From contig JAFEEG010000022.1 in the NCBI GenBank assembly GCA_018241225.1, positions 1 to 64,000 of the forward strand: 64,000 bases of DNA, read 5' to 3'. The notes beneath the pieces are model-generated. The model was not told the origin of the DNA, made no database searches, and worked only from the letters and a program-made list of their open reading frames with translations. The DNA is from Pseudomonadota bacterium (lineage in GTDB: Bacteria > Pseudomonadota > Gammaproteobacteria > Burkholderiales > Burkholderiaceae_C). Positions 20,181 through 28,866 of the stretch are shown here, in pieces; position 1 is the stretch's first letter; every line of letters begins with the position of its first letter. The position numbers and the translations under genes were made by a program.

Positions 20181-22393
20181 GCCAGCTGCTCCATCTTGTG
20201 ATGCCCCTGGTGCGCAGGCGCCTTGCGCCGCCCCAGCTTGCGCTCGCCCACCAGCAACTGGATGAGCGCAATGGCGACCGACATGAGCACGATGAGCACG
20301 GTGCAGTAGGCCAGGGCCACGCCGTAGTCGCCGTTGCCCACGCGGCCGATGATGTAGGTGGTGGCCAGCTCGTTCTCGGCCGTCACCAGGAAGATCACCG
20401 CGCTGACCGTGGTCATGGCCCGCACGAAGCTGTAGACCAGCGCCGCCACCAGCGCTGGCTTGAGCAGCGGCAGCACCACCCTGAACAGCGTCTGCGCCGT
20501 GGAAGCGCGCAGCATGAGCGAGGCCTCGTCCAGCGAGCGGTCGAGCTGCTTGAAGGCTGCCGTGCCCGCCCGCACGCCCACTGGCAGATTGCGGAACATG
20601 AAGCACAGCACGATGATGAGCCCAGTGCCCGTGAGCTCAAGCGGCGGCACGTTGAAGGCCAGGATGTAGCTCACGCCCAGCACCGTGCCCGGAATAGCAA
20701 AGGCCAGCAGCGCGGCGAATTCGAAGGCGCCCTGCCTCTTGAATTCGTTGCGCGCGAGCAGCCAGGCAATGAGCAGCCCGATGGCCGCCGTGATGGGCGC
20801 GGAAATGCCGGCCAGCTTGAGCGTGGTCCACAGCGAGTTCCACGCGGTGCCCGCCCACACCAGGCCGAACTGCCCCCATTCGAGCGAGAACGCGGTCCTG
20901 AAGTGGTTCAGCGTCAAGGTGTAGTCGCGCCCCCAGGTCTGCACGAAACCACCGGCAAAGGCGAACAGGTAGACCACCACCGTGAACACGATCCAAGGAA
21001 GCGCAATGGCGTAGGTGGTGCGGCGCACGCCGTCTGGCAGCGGCATGGGAATGCCCGCGTCGCCCTTGCCGCTCACGGTGGTGAAGTTGCGCTTGCCCAG
21101 CACGCGCCGCTGAAGCGCGAACACTGCCAGCGCAAACAACGTGAGCACCCAGGCCAGCGAGGCGGCACGCCCCTGGTCGTACTGCGCACCCACGATGGCA
21201 AAGAAGATGTCGGTGGACAGCACCGAGTACTGGCCACCCACCACCACCGGATTGCCGAAGTCGGCAATGCTCTCGATGAAACCCACCAGGAAGGCATTGG
21301 CCAGCCCCGGCTTGAGCAGCGGCAGCGTAACCGTGAAGAAGGTGCGGCGCCGGTCGGCGCGCAGCATCTGCGCGGCTTCTTCCAGGCTTGGCGCAATGCC
21401 CTGCACCACGCCGCGCATGATCATGAAGGCGATGGGCGTGAAGGCGAACAGCTGCGCCGTGAGAATGCCCGGCAGGCCATAGAACCAGCGCGTGGCGGGT
21501 ATTCCGAACCAGGTCTCCAGCGCCTGGTTCACCACGCCGGCACGCCCGAAGAGCAGGATCAGACCCAGGCCCACGACGAAGGGCGGCGTGATGATGGGCA
21601 GCAAGGCAATCACCCGCAGCGGGCCTTGCCAGCGCTTGCTGCCACGCTCGGCCATCAACGCCATGAGCGTGCCCAGCAAGGTCGTGCCGGCCGCCGTGAG
21701 CAGGGCCAGCAGCAAGGTGTTCCAGGCCACGCCGCAACTGGCGCCACCGCCCAGGCAGCCCAGGCCCCAGATGCGCGCGGTAAGGATGCGCTCGGCAAAT
21801 GCCTGCACCGACCAATGCCCGTCTTCGTTGATGAAGGCGCCCGCGAGCGCCTTGCCCACCGGGTAGGCGATGAACAGGATCATCAGCACGGCGCAACCGA
21901 CCACCGCACCCGAAACAAAGAGGTCGCCACGGAAGAACCCCAGGCGAGCCAGGCCGAATGCAGCCAGCAGGATCAGGGCCGTGACGGCCACGAAGCCGCC
22001 CGCGCCAATGCCGAACTGATTGACGGACAGTTCGCCCAACAGGTTGTTGAGCGCGGCGATGCTCCAGCCGCGCGCGCCCACCGTGAAGCCCGCAAGGGCC
22101 AGCCCCAGGGCACCGGTCAGCCCGCCGGCAAGCAGCCAGCGGCCCTGGCTGCGCCCCGGCCGCATTGCGGCGCCCACGGCGCACAAGGCAAGGCCCGCCA
22201 GGCCCAAGCACAACCACGGCCTGCCCTGCCACAGCGCCTGCAGCAGACCGTTGGCCGCGTCACCGGCGCTGAAGATCTGGGGCAGCGCCTCATACCAGCT
22301 GGTGTCCTGGATGGCATACCAGGGCAGCACGAGGTACGCGAGAAGGCCGGCCGCGGTGCACAGCCACACCGCCGCATTGGGTCGGCGGGTCAT
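20177..22393 (-). CDS. ABC importer fused permease (AfuB/FbpB type)
   Basis: A 738-residue inner-membrane protein containing two permease modules, with EAA-type loops near SLEEAAQMLRADRRRTFFTV (first) and SLDEASLMLRASTAQTLFRV (second). About 140 extra N-terminal residues with several hydrophobic helices precede the first module, making it longer than ferric FbpB proteins of about 500-560 residues and nearer to AfuB as I recall it. Its ATG shares one base with the binding-protein stop (TGATG). Confidence 0.88.
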
Positions 22394-23409
22394 CAGCGCG
22401 GAATCGAGTTGACCTCTTTCTCCCAGCGGGCAATGAGGCGGCGGCGCTCGGCGCTGGCACCGTACTTTTTGTAGTCGTAGTTGATCATCTTGATCTTCTT
22501 GAAATCAGGCACGTTGGGGTCGACCACGGTGGCCTTGTTCGAGGGCAACTGGTACTGCTTGGCGGCGGCACCGAAGGCCTGCGCGCCGGGCGTCAGCGCC
22601 CATTCGTAGAACTTCTTGGCCTGCTCCAGGTTGCGCGCACCCTTGACGATGCTCATGGAGCCGATTTCGGCGCCGGTGCCTTCGGCGGGTGTGACGGTCT
22701 CGACCGGAAAGCCCTGCATCTTCTCTTGCGGCGCATCGTGGATGAAGCTGATGGACACCGCCGTCTCGCCTCGCGCCACCGCCTTGATGGGGCCGGTGCC
22801 CGAGCGCGTGTACTGGCTCACGTTCTTGTGCAGGCCCTTGAGGTAGTCGAAGGCCTTGTCTTCGCCCATGAGCTGCACCAACGTGGCGATCATGGTGTAG
22901 GCGGTGCCGCTCGATGCGGGGTTGGCCACCTGGATGTCGCCCTTGTACTCGGGCTTGAGCAGGTCGGCCCAGCTCTTGGGCACGGGCAGCTTCTTCTTGG
23001 CGATCAACTCGGTGTTGTAGGCAAAGCCCAGCGGGCCGGAATAGATGCCCACCGTGCGGTAGCCCGACTGCTCGGCCTGCTGTTGCGCCCAGGGGTACAA
23101 CTGCGCCAGCGTGGGCGACTTGTACTCCGTCGTCAGTCCCTGCTCGGCCGCCTGCAGGTGCGGGTCACCCGTGCCGCCGAACCACACGTCGGTCTTGGGG
23201 TTCTCCTTTTCGGCGATGAGCTGTGCCAGGGCTTCGCCCGAGCCCTTGAGCGCCAGGTTGATCTTCACGCCGGTGGTGCGGGCGTAGGTGGTGGCGATCA
23301 GGTTGCACCAGTCGGCCTGCACCGAGCAGATCACGTTGACCTGCTGGGCCGAGGCTGTTGCGGAAATGAAGCCGGCAGCCAACACCACTGGCAGGAAGTT
23401 CTTGCGCAT
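22393..23409 (-). CDS. ABC importer substrate-binding protein, AfuA-like (annotated family: Fe3+/COG1840)
   Basis: A 338-residue periplasmic protein with a signal peptide of about 21 residues (ATASA cleavage). It belongs to the COG1840 group, whose members bind ferric iron, thiamine, phosphonates or sugar phosphates. No tandem tyrosine pair typical of FbpA iron sites is visible centrally. Instead FIHDAPQ gives His224-Asp225, and GTGAEIG gives Glu248, 24 residues after the His. That is the spacing I recall for the AfuA hexose-phosphate residues (His205, Asp206, Glu229). Context with tal, pgi, hexR and zwf supports sugar phosphate import. GGAG precedes the ATG, and a HexR-like box lies 17-31 bases upstream. 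Confidence 0.85.
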   Translation of the reverse strand: MRKNFLPVVLAAGFISATASAQQVNVICSVQADWCNLIATTYARTTGVKINLALKGSGEALAQLIAEKENPKTDVWFGGTGDPHLQAAEQGLTTEYKSPTLAQLYPWAQQQAEQSGYRTVGIYSGPLGFAYNTELIAKKKLPVPKSWADLLKPEYKGDIQVANPASSGTAYTMIATLVQLMGEDKAFDYLKGLHKNVSQYTRSGTGPIKAVARGETAVSISFIHDAPQEKMQGFPVETVTPAEGTGAEIGSMSIVKGARNLEQAKKFYEWALTPGAQAFGAAAKQYQLPSNKATVVDPNVPDFKKIKMINYDYKKYGASAERRRLIARWEKEVNSIPR

Positions 23410-23425
23410 TCGTCTCTTCTCCGTT

Positions 23426-23440
23426 TGTAATTTGGTTACG
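23426..23440. promoter_or_regulatory. HexR-like box upstream of the AfuA-like gene
   Basis: TGTAATTTGGTTACG matches 11 of 15 positions of the gammaproteobacterial HexR consensus TGTAATTAAATTACA (recalled, not searched). It lies 17-31 bases before the binding-protein ATG, between it and hexR. Confidence 0.45.
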
Positions 23441-23538
23441 CGCCAAAGCGTACCCCTCAAAGCCTCTTTCCATAGTGGGAAAAGCCCGGGGGTAAGCCGC
23501 CCAACCTCTCGAGTCGGAATTTTGCGTCCGCCTTGAGT

Positions 23539-23553
23539 TGAAACATAATTACA
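23539..23553. promoter_or_regulatory. HexR-like box over the hexR promoter
   Basis: TGAAACATAATTACA matches 11 of 15 consensus positions, with a perfect AATTACA half. It covers CATAAT (23544-23549), a possible hexR -10 box preceded at 17 bases by TTTGCG (23521-23526). Autorepression by HexR is the natural inference. Confidence 0.45.
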
Positions 23554-23572
23554 TTCGTTCCGCCGACCTTTC

Positions 23573-24421
23573 ATGCTCGATCGCATCAAAGCCGCCCTGC
23601 CAGGCCTGCCCCCCGCCGAACGGCGCGTGGCCAAGCTCGCGCTGGCCGATGCGCATGCCTTTGCACTGTTGCCGGTACGCGAACTCGCGTTGCGCGCACG
23701 GGTCAGCACGCCCACCGTGGTGCGCTTTTGCCGCAGCATGGGCTACGACGGCCTGAGCGATTTCAAGCGCAAGCTCACAGGCAGCGTGGGCAGCGGCGTG
23801 CCGCATGTGCACCGCAGCGTTCAGCCTGGCGACGACACGGCCAAGGTATTCGGCAAGGTGGTCGACAACGCGGTGGCGGCCTTCCTGCGCTATCGCAACG
23901 ACGCCAGCACCAGCGCCATCGACAAGGCCGCGGTGGCCCTGGCAGCGGCGCAGCGTGCAGGCCGGCGCGTGGAATTCTTCGGCGCCGGCAACTCCGGCAT
24001 CGTCGCGCAGGACGCGCAGCACAAGTTCTTCCGCCTGGGCATCACCGCCATTGCGCACAGCGACGGGCACATGCAGGTCATGAGCGCCTCGATGCTGCAA
24101 AAAGGCGATTGCGCGGTGCTCATCTCCAATTCCGGCCGCACGCGCGACCTGATGAACGCCTGCGAGATCGCGCGCAAGGCCGGCGCCACCACCATCACCA
24201 TTACCGCCAGCGGCTCGCCACTGGCCGCGGCAGGCCACATCCACCTGGCGGCCGACCACCCCGAAGGCTACGACCAGTACAGCCCCATGGTCTCGCGCTT
24301 GCTTCACCTGATGGTGATCGACGTGCTGTGCACCTGCGTGGCGCTGCGCATCGGCAACGACGTCCTGCAACCCATGCTCGACGAAATGAAAAAGAACCTG
24401 CAGGCCAAGCGCTATGCGTAG
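23573..24421 (+). CDS. hexR: HexR-type RpiR-family regulator
   Basis: A 282-residue repressor of central carbon genes. Residues 1-77 are the RpiR helix-turn-helix (LALRARVSTPTVVRFCRSMG). Residues about 120-250 are a SIS sugar-phosphate-binding domain with FFGAGNSGIVAQDAQHKF and ISNSGRTRDLMNAC. HexR proteins release DNA on binding 2-keto-3-deoxy-6-phosphogluconate. zwf follows after 39 bases, the classical hexR-zwf arrangement. Confidence 0.88.
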   Translation: MLDRIKAALPGLPPAERRVAKLALADAHAFALLPVRELALRARVSTPTVVRFCRSMGYDGLSDFKRKLTGSVGSGVPHVHRSVQPGDDTAKVFGKVVDNAVAAFLRYRNDASTSAIDKAAVALAAAQRAGRRVEFFGAGNSGIVAQDAQHKFFRLGITAIAHSDGHMQVMSASMLQKGDCAVLISNSGRTRDLMNACEIARKAGATTITITASGSPLAAAGHIHLAADHPEGYDQYSPMVSRLLHLMVIDVLCTCVALRIGNDVLQPMLDEMKKNLQAKRYA

Positions 24422-24460
24422 GCCTTGCCATCCACAACTGACCACGGACCCCTGCAACCC

Positions 24461-25930
24461 ATGAGCTTCGACCTCGTTCTCTTCGGCGGCACCGGCGACC
24501 TCGCCTGGCGCAAGCTGATGCCCGCACTGTTCCAGGCCTTTCGCCATGGCAGCCTGCCCGAGGGTGGGCGCATCATCGGCGTGGCGCGCGACGACCTGTC
24601 CGACGACGCCTACCGCGAGCTGATCCAGTCGCGCTTCAAGGCGGTGGAAGGCGGCAAGCGCCCCAGCGAGGAGGAGTTCAAGGAATTCGCCTCGATGCTG
24701 CACTACCTGCGCATGGACCTGTCCAAGCCGGCCGACTATGCGCGCCTGGGCAAGCTGCTCAAGGGCCGCAATGCCGACACGGTGGTGATGTACCTGGCCA
24801 CGGCCCCCGCCCTGTTCACCTCGGTGGTCGAGCAGATTGCCGCTGCGGGCCTGAACACGCCGGCCACGCGCATGGTGCTGGAAAAGCCGCTGGGCCACGA
24901 CCTCAAGTCCAACCGCGCCATCAACGACGCGGTGCAGAAGGTGCTGAGCGAGAACCAGATCTTCCGCATCGACCACTACCTGGGCAAGCCTTCGGTGCAG
25001 AACCTGTTCGCCATGCGCTTCGGCAACGCACTGTTCGAGCCCATCTGGCGCCGCGAGCACGTGGCCAACATCCAGATCACCATCGCCGAAGACCTGGGCG
25101 TGGAAAAGCGCGGCAGCTTCTACGACCAGACCGGCGCGCTGCGCGACATGGTGCAGAACCACGCGCTGCAGCTGGTGTGCGCCATGGGCATGGAGCCTCC
25201 CATCAACTCGCACGCCGACGCCATTCGCGACGAGAAGCTCAAGGTGCTGCGCTCGCTCAAGCCCTGGACGGCCGAGGAGATCGGCCTGCACGCCATTCGC
25301 GGCCAATACGGCGCCGGCACGGCCTACGGCGAACGCGTGCCGGGCTATCGGGACGAGCCCGGCGTGGACCCGGACAGCAAGACCGAAACCTTCGTGGCGC
25401 TGCGCACCGAAATCGCCAACTGGCGCTGGGCGGGCGTGCCCATCTACATCCGCACCGGCAAGCGGCTGGCATCGCGCGATGCACGCATCGAAGTCAACTT
25501 CCGCCCGGCGCCGCACGCCATCTTCCGCGTGCCCGCAGGCAACGCCAACAAGCTGGTGATCAACCTGCAACCCAAGGACGGACTGGAGCTGCACCTGCTG
25601 GCGCAGCCGCAGGACAAGCGCCAGCGCAGCAGCGGCACGCGCATGGAGTCGCAGCTGGCGCCGGTGCAGCTGGACCTGGATTTCGACAAGCGATTCGGCG
25701 GCGAGCGCGTGGGCGCCTACGAGAGGCTGCTGCTGGACGTGATCGACGGGCGCCTGAACCTTTTCGTTCGGCGCGACGAGCAGGAAGAGGCCTGGCGCTG
25801 GGTCGAGCCGCTGCTGGACAGCTGGTCGTCGGACGGCAGCCCTCGCTCTTATGCGGCCGGCACCTGGGGCCCGAGCGCATCCAGCGCCATGATCGCCCGT
25901 GACGGCTTCGCCTGGAGCGAAGAGCAGTAG
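24461..25930 (+). CDS. zwf: Glucose-6-phosphate 1-dehydrogenase
   Basis: Oxidises glucose-6-P to 6-phosphogluconolactone with NADP or NAD, the entry to the Entner-Doudoroff and pentose phosphate routes. At 489 residues, GGTGDLAWRKL near residue 9 is the cofactor-binding turn (with Ala-Trp in place of the more common Thr/Ala-Arg) and RIDHYLGK at 169-176 is the catalytic signature. EKPLGHDL precedes it as expected. No good Shine-Dalgarno precedes the ATG, which may mean coupling to hexR. The stop abuts the convergent peptide-transporter ATPase gene. Confidence 0.97.
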   Translation: MSFDLVLFGGTGDLAWRKLMPALFQAFRHGSLPEGGRIIGVARDDLSDDAYRELIQSRFKAVEGGKRPSEEEFKEFASMLHYLRMDLSKPADYARLGKLLKGRNADTVVMYLATAPALFTSVVEQIAAAGLNTPATRMVLEKPLGHDLKSNRAINDAVQKVLSENQIFRIDHYLGKPSVQNLFAMRFGNALFEPIWRREHVANIQITIAEDLGVEKRGSFYDQTGALRDMVQNHALQLVCAMGMEPPINSHADAIRDEKLKVLRSLKPWTAEEIGLHAIRGQYGAGTAYGERVPGYRDEPGVDPDSKTETFVALRTEIANWRWAGVPIYIRTGKRLASRDARIEVNFRPAPHAIFRVPAGNANKLVINLQPKDGLELHLLAQPQDKRQRSSGTRMESQLAPVQLDLDFDKRFGGERVGAYERLLLDVIDGRLNLFVRRDEQEEAWRWVEPLLDSWSSDGSPRSYAAGTWGPSASSAMIARDGFAWSEEQ

Positions 25931-26950
25931 CTAGATCCGGCCCTCTTCCACCGCGTGGCAGGCCACCTGGATGCCGGCGATGGACAGCAGTGCCGGTCGC
26001 TCGGCCTTGCAGCGCGCGTTGGCGTGCGGACAGCGGGGATGAAAGCTGCAGCCGCTGGGCGGATTGAGCGGGTTGGGCACCTCGCCCTGTACCGGCGTGC
26101 GCGCGTGGCCGGTGGCGTGCATCTGCGGGATCGCGTCCAGCAGCATCCGCGTGTAGGGATGTCGCGGGCGCCCGAACAAGCTGGCCTTGTCCGCGATCTC
26201 CACCAGGCGGCCCAGGTACATCACGCCCACGCTGTCGCTCACGTGGCGCACCACCGCCAGGTTGTGGGAGATGAACAGGTAGGTCAGGCCCCGCTCACGC
26301 TGCAGGTCCTTCATGATGTTGAGCACCTGGGCCTGCACGCTCACGTCCAGCGCGGAGGTGGGCTCGTCGCACACCAGGAACTCGGGCGCCGTGGCCAGGG
26401 CGCGCGCAATCGAAATGCGCTGGCGCTGGCCGCCGGAGAACTGGTGCGGGTACTTCACCATGTCCAGCGGGCTGAGGCCCACGGACTTGAGCAGCTCGCC
26501 CACGCGCTCGCGGCGCGCGGCACGCTCGCTCACCAGGCCGTGCTCCTGCAGCGGCTCGCCGATGATGGCCTCCACCGTCCAGCGCGGGTTGAGGCTGGCG
26601 TAGGGGTCCTGGAAGATCATCTGCACGCGCTTGCGAAGCGCCCGGCCCTTGCTCGACGCAAAGGCGGCGTGGGCATCTTGCCCGTCGAACTCGACGCGGC
26701 CGCGCGTGGGGTGGTACAGGCCGGTGAGCAGACGCGCCACCGTGCTCTTGCCGCAGCCCGATTCGCCCACCAGCGCCAGCGTCTTGCCGCGCTCGATGGA
26801 AAAGCTCACGCCATCGACGGCATGCAGCAAGGTGCGAGGCTGGCGCTCGAGCACACGGTTAAGCCAGGGCAACGAGACGTCGAAGGTCTTGGCCAGGTCC
26901 TCGACCTGCACCAGCGCCCGGGTGTCGACTTGGGCAGCAGCGGCGCTCAT
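25931..26950 (-). CDS. Peptide ABC transporter ATP-binding protein (DppF/OppF type)
   Basis: A 339-residue ATPase: Walker A GESGCGKST near 62, FQDPYASLNPRWTV, the signature [15 protein letters not shown] near 170, Walker B FLVCDEPTSALDVS. The C-terminal cysteine-rich CSFHPRCPHANARC motif near 300 is the iron-sulfur-like region of oligopeptide transporter ATPases. Its ATG overlaps the DppD-type stop as ATGA. Last gene of the operon. Confidence 0.92.
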   Translation of the reverse strand: MSAAAAQVDTRALVQVEDLAKTFDVSLPWLNRVLERQPRTLLHAVDGVSFSIERGKTLALVGESGCGKSTVARLLTGLYHPTRGRVEFDGQDAHAAFASSKGRALRKRVQMIFQDPYASLNPRWTVEAIIGEPLQEHGLVSERAARRERVGELLKSVGLSPLDMVKYPHQFSGGQRQRISIARALATAPEFLVCDEPTSALDVSVQAQVLNIMKDLQRERGLTYLFISHNLAVVRHVSDSVGVMYLGRLVEIADKASLFGRPRHPYTRMLLDAIPQMHATGHARTPVQGEVPNPLNPPSGCSFHPRCPHANARCKAERPALLSIAGIQVACHAVEEGRI

Positions 26951-27927
26951 GCCTCCACCTCCTTCACTGCATGGTCGTGCAGCCAGCAGGCAGCGCGCGT
27001 TGCGCCCGCCGCCATCAATTCGGGCCGCTCGTGCGAGCAACGGTCGAAGATGCGCGGGCAGCGCGGGTGGTAGGCGCAGCCATTCGGAATGGCATTCAGG
27101 CGCGGCATGGCGCCGTCGATCTGGTTCAGGCGCTCGCGGTCCTCGCTCATGTCCGGAATGGCTGCCATGAGGCCGGCGGTGTAGGGGTGTGCCGCGGCAT
27201 GGATCACGTTGTGCACCGGCCCGACTTCGGCAATGCGCCCGGCGTACATCACGGCCACGCGGTCGCATGTTTCTGCAATCACGCCCATGTCGTGCGTGAT
27301 CAGCATCACCGCCGCGCCGCGCTCGCGGCACAGGCGCTTGAGCAGGCTGATGATCTGCGCCTGGATCGATACGTCGAGCGCCGTGGTGGGCTCGTCGGCC
27401 ACGATCAGCGTGGGCTCGGCCGCCAGGGCCAGCGCAATCACCACGCGCTGGCGCATGCCGCCTGAGAACTGGTGGGGATAGTGGTCGATGCGCTGCGCCG
27501 CCGCCGGGATGCCGGTGTCTTCCAGCAGCCCGATCGCTCGCCGGCGCGCCTCTGCCTGGGTGACCGGCAGGTGGGCGCGGATGGTCTCTTCCAGCTGACG
27601 ACCCACCGTGTAGAGCGGGTTGAGCGAGGTGAGCGGATCCTGGAAGATGGCACCGATGCGCTTGCCACGGATGTGCCGCATCTGATCGTGCTGGAGGTTG
27701 TCGATGCGCTTGCCCTCTAGCAGTATCTGTCCGCCCGCCACGCGCGCCGGCGGCTCCAGCAGGCCGATGATGGCCGCGCCCGTGAGCGACTTGCCCGCGC
27801 CCGACTCTCCCACCACGCCGAGCACTTCGCCGGGCTCGATCGAGAAGGAAATATCGTCGAGCGCGCGAAGCGTGCCGCGCCGGCTGGGAATTTCAACGAT
27901 CAGGTTGCGTACTTCGAGCAGAGGCAT
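26947..27927 (-). CDS. Peptide ABC transporter ATP-binding protein (DppD/OppD type)
   Basis: A 326-residue ATPase paired with the DppF-type subunit: Walker A GESGAGKSLT near 38, FQDPLTSLNPLYTVG, the signature FSGGMRQRVVIALAL, Walker B LIVADEPTTALDVS, and the C-terminal CAYHPRCPRIFDRC motif. It starts 15 bases after the DppC-type stop. Confidence 0.92.
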   Translation of the reverse strand: MPLLEVRNLIVEIPSRRGTLRALDDISFSIEPGEVLGVVGESGAGKSLTGAAIIGLLEPPARVAGGQILLEGKRIDNLQHDQMRHIRGKRIGAIFQDPLTSLNPLYTVGRQLEETIRAHLPVTQAEARRRAIGLLEDTGIPAAAQRIDHYPHQFSGGMRQRVVIALALAAEPTLIVADEPTTALDVSIQAQIISLLKRLCRERGAAVMLITHDMGVIAETCDRVAVMYAGRIAEVGPVHNVIHAAAHPYTAGLMAAIPDMSEDRERLNQIDGAMPRLNAIPNGCAYHPRCPRIFDRCSHERPELMAAGATRAACWLHDHAVKEVEA

Positions 27928-27941
27928 GCAGGCAAGCTTGT

Positions 27942-28856
27942 TCAGCGAAGGCGAGGATTGAGTGCGTCGCGCAGCCAATCGCCCAGCAGGTTGACGCTCA
28001 GGGCAATGAGCACCAGGGTGGTGCCCGGGAACAGCGTCATCCACCACTCCCCCGAAAAGAGGAACTGGTTGCCGTTGCTGATGAGCGTGCCCAGCGAGGG
28101 CGAGGTGGGCGGCACGCCCACGCCCAGGAAAGACAGGGTGGCCTCGGTGATGATGGCCGTGGCAACCTGGATGGTGGATATCACGAACACCGGGCCCAGC
28201 ACATTGGGCAGCACGTGCTTGACCATGATGCGCATGGGCGAAACCCCGGTCACTCGCGCCGCCTGCACGTATTCCTTGTTGCGCTCCACCAGCGTGGAGC
28301 CGCGCACCGTGCGCGCATAGTCCACCCACTTGGTCAGCGAGATGGCCAGGATCAGCACGCCGAAGGCCACCGTGGTGTGCGCATCGGGGAACAGCGCGCG
28401 CCCCACGCCGGCAATGAGCAGCGCCAGGAGGATGGCCGGAAACGACAGCATCACGTCGCAAAGCCGCATGAGGAACGCGTCGACCCAACCGCCCCGGAAC
28501 CCCGCGATCAGGCCCAGCGTCACCCCCATGAACATCGACAGCAGCACCGACGCCACGCCCACCACGAGCGAGATGCGCGAGCCGTACATCAGCGTGGAGA
28601 CGATGTCGCGCCCTTGCTCGTCGGTGCCCAGGAGGTACTTGCTGCTTCCCTCCGGGAACCACGCGGGCGGCAAACGCGCGTCCGACAGCTCCAGCGTCGA
28701 CAGGTCGTACGGGTTGTGCGGCGCGATCCAGGGCGCGAACACGGCGCAGATGAGGCAGATGGCGCCGATGATGGCAGCGCCAATGGCCACGGGTGACGTA
28801 CGAAAGCTGTAGCCGATATCGCTGTCGAACCAGCGCGCGATGGTCTTGAGGATCAT
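27942..28856 (-). CDS. Peptide ABC transporter permease (DppC type)
   Basis: A 304-residue inner-membrane subunit, with an N-terminal helix at about 22-46 (the OppC_N segment), GTDEQGRDIVSTLMYGSRISL near 97, and the EAA-like loop EYVQAARVTGVSPMRIMVKH near 195. It starts 11 bases after the binding-protein stop. Confidence 0.92.
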   Translation of the reverse strand: MILKTIARWFDSDIGYSFRTSPVAIGAAIIGAICLICAVFAPWIAPHNPYDLSTLELSDARLPPAWFPEGSSKYLLGTDEQGRDIVSTLMYGSRISLVVGVASVLLSMFMGVTLGLIAGFRGGWVDAFLMRLCDVMLSFPAILLALLIAGVGRALFPDAHTTVAFGVLILAISLTKWVDYARTVRGSTLVERNKEYVQAARVTGVSPMRIMVKHVLPNVLGPVFVISTIQVATAIITEATLSFLGVGVPPTSPSLGTLISNGNQFLFSGEWWMTLFPGTTLVLIALSVNLLGDWLRDALNPRLR

Positions 28857-28866
28857 CGGGCGCCGG

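Noticed and set aside
20198..22474. A 758-codon plus-strand frame opposite the ABC permease
   Set aside because: The permease has clear membrane helices and EAA loops; the opposite frame is Arg/His/Gln-rich without domains.
22393..23409. Plain annotation as a ferric-iron binding protein
   Set aside because: No central tyrosine pair is seen and the His/Asp/Glu pattern and neighbours suggest sugar phosphate; kept as an alternative only.
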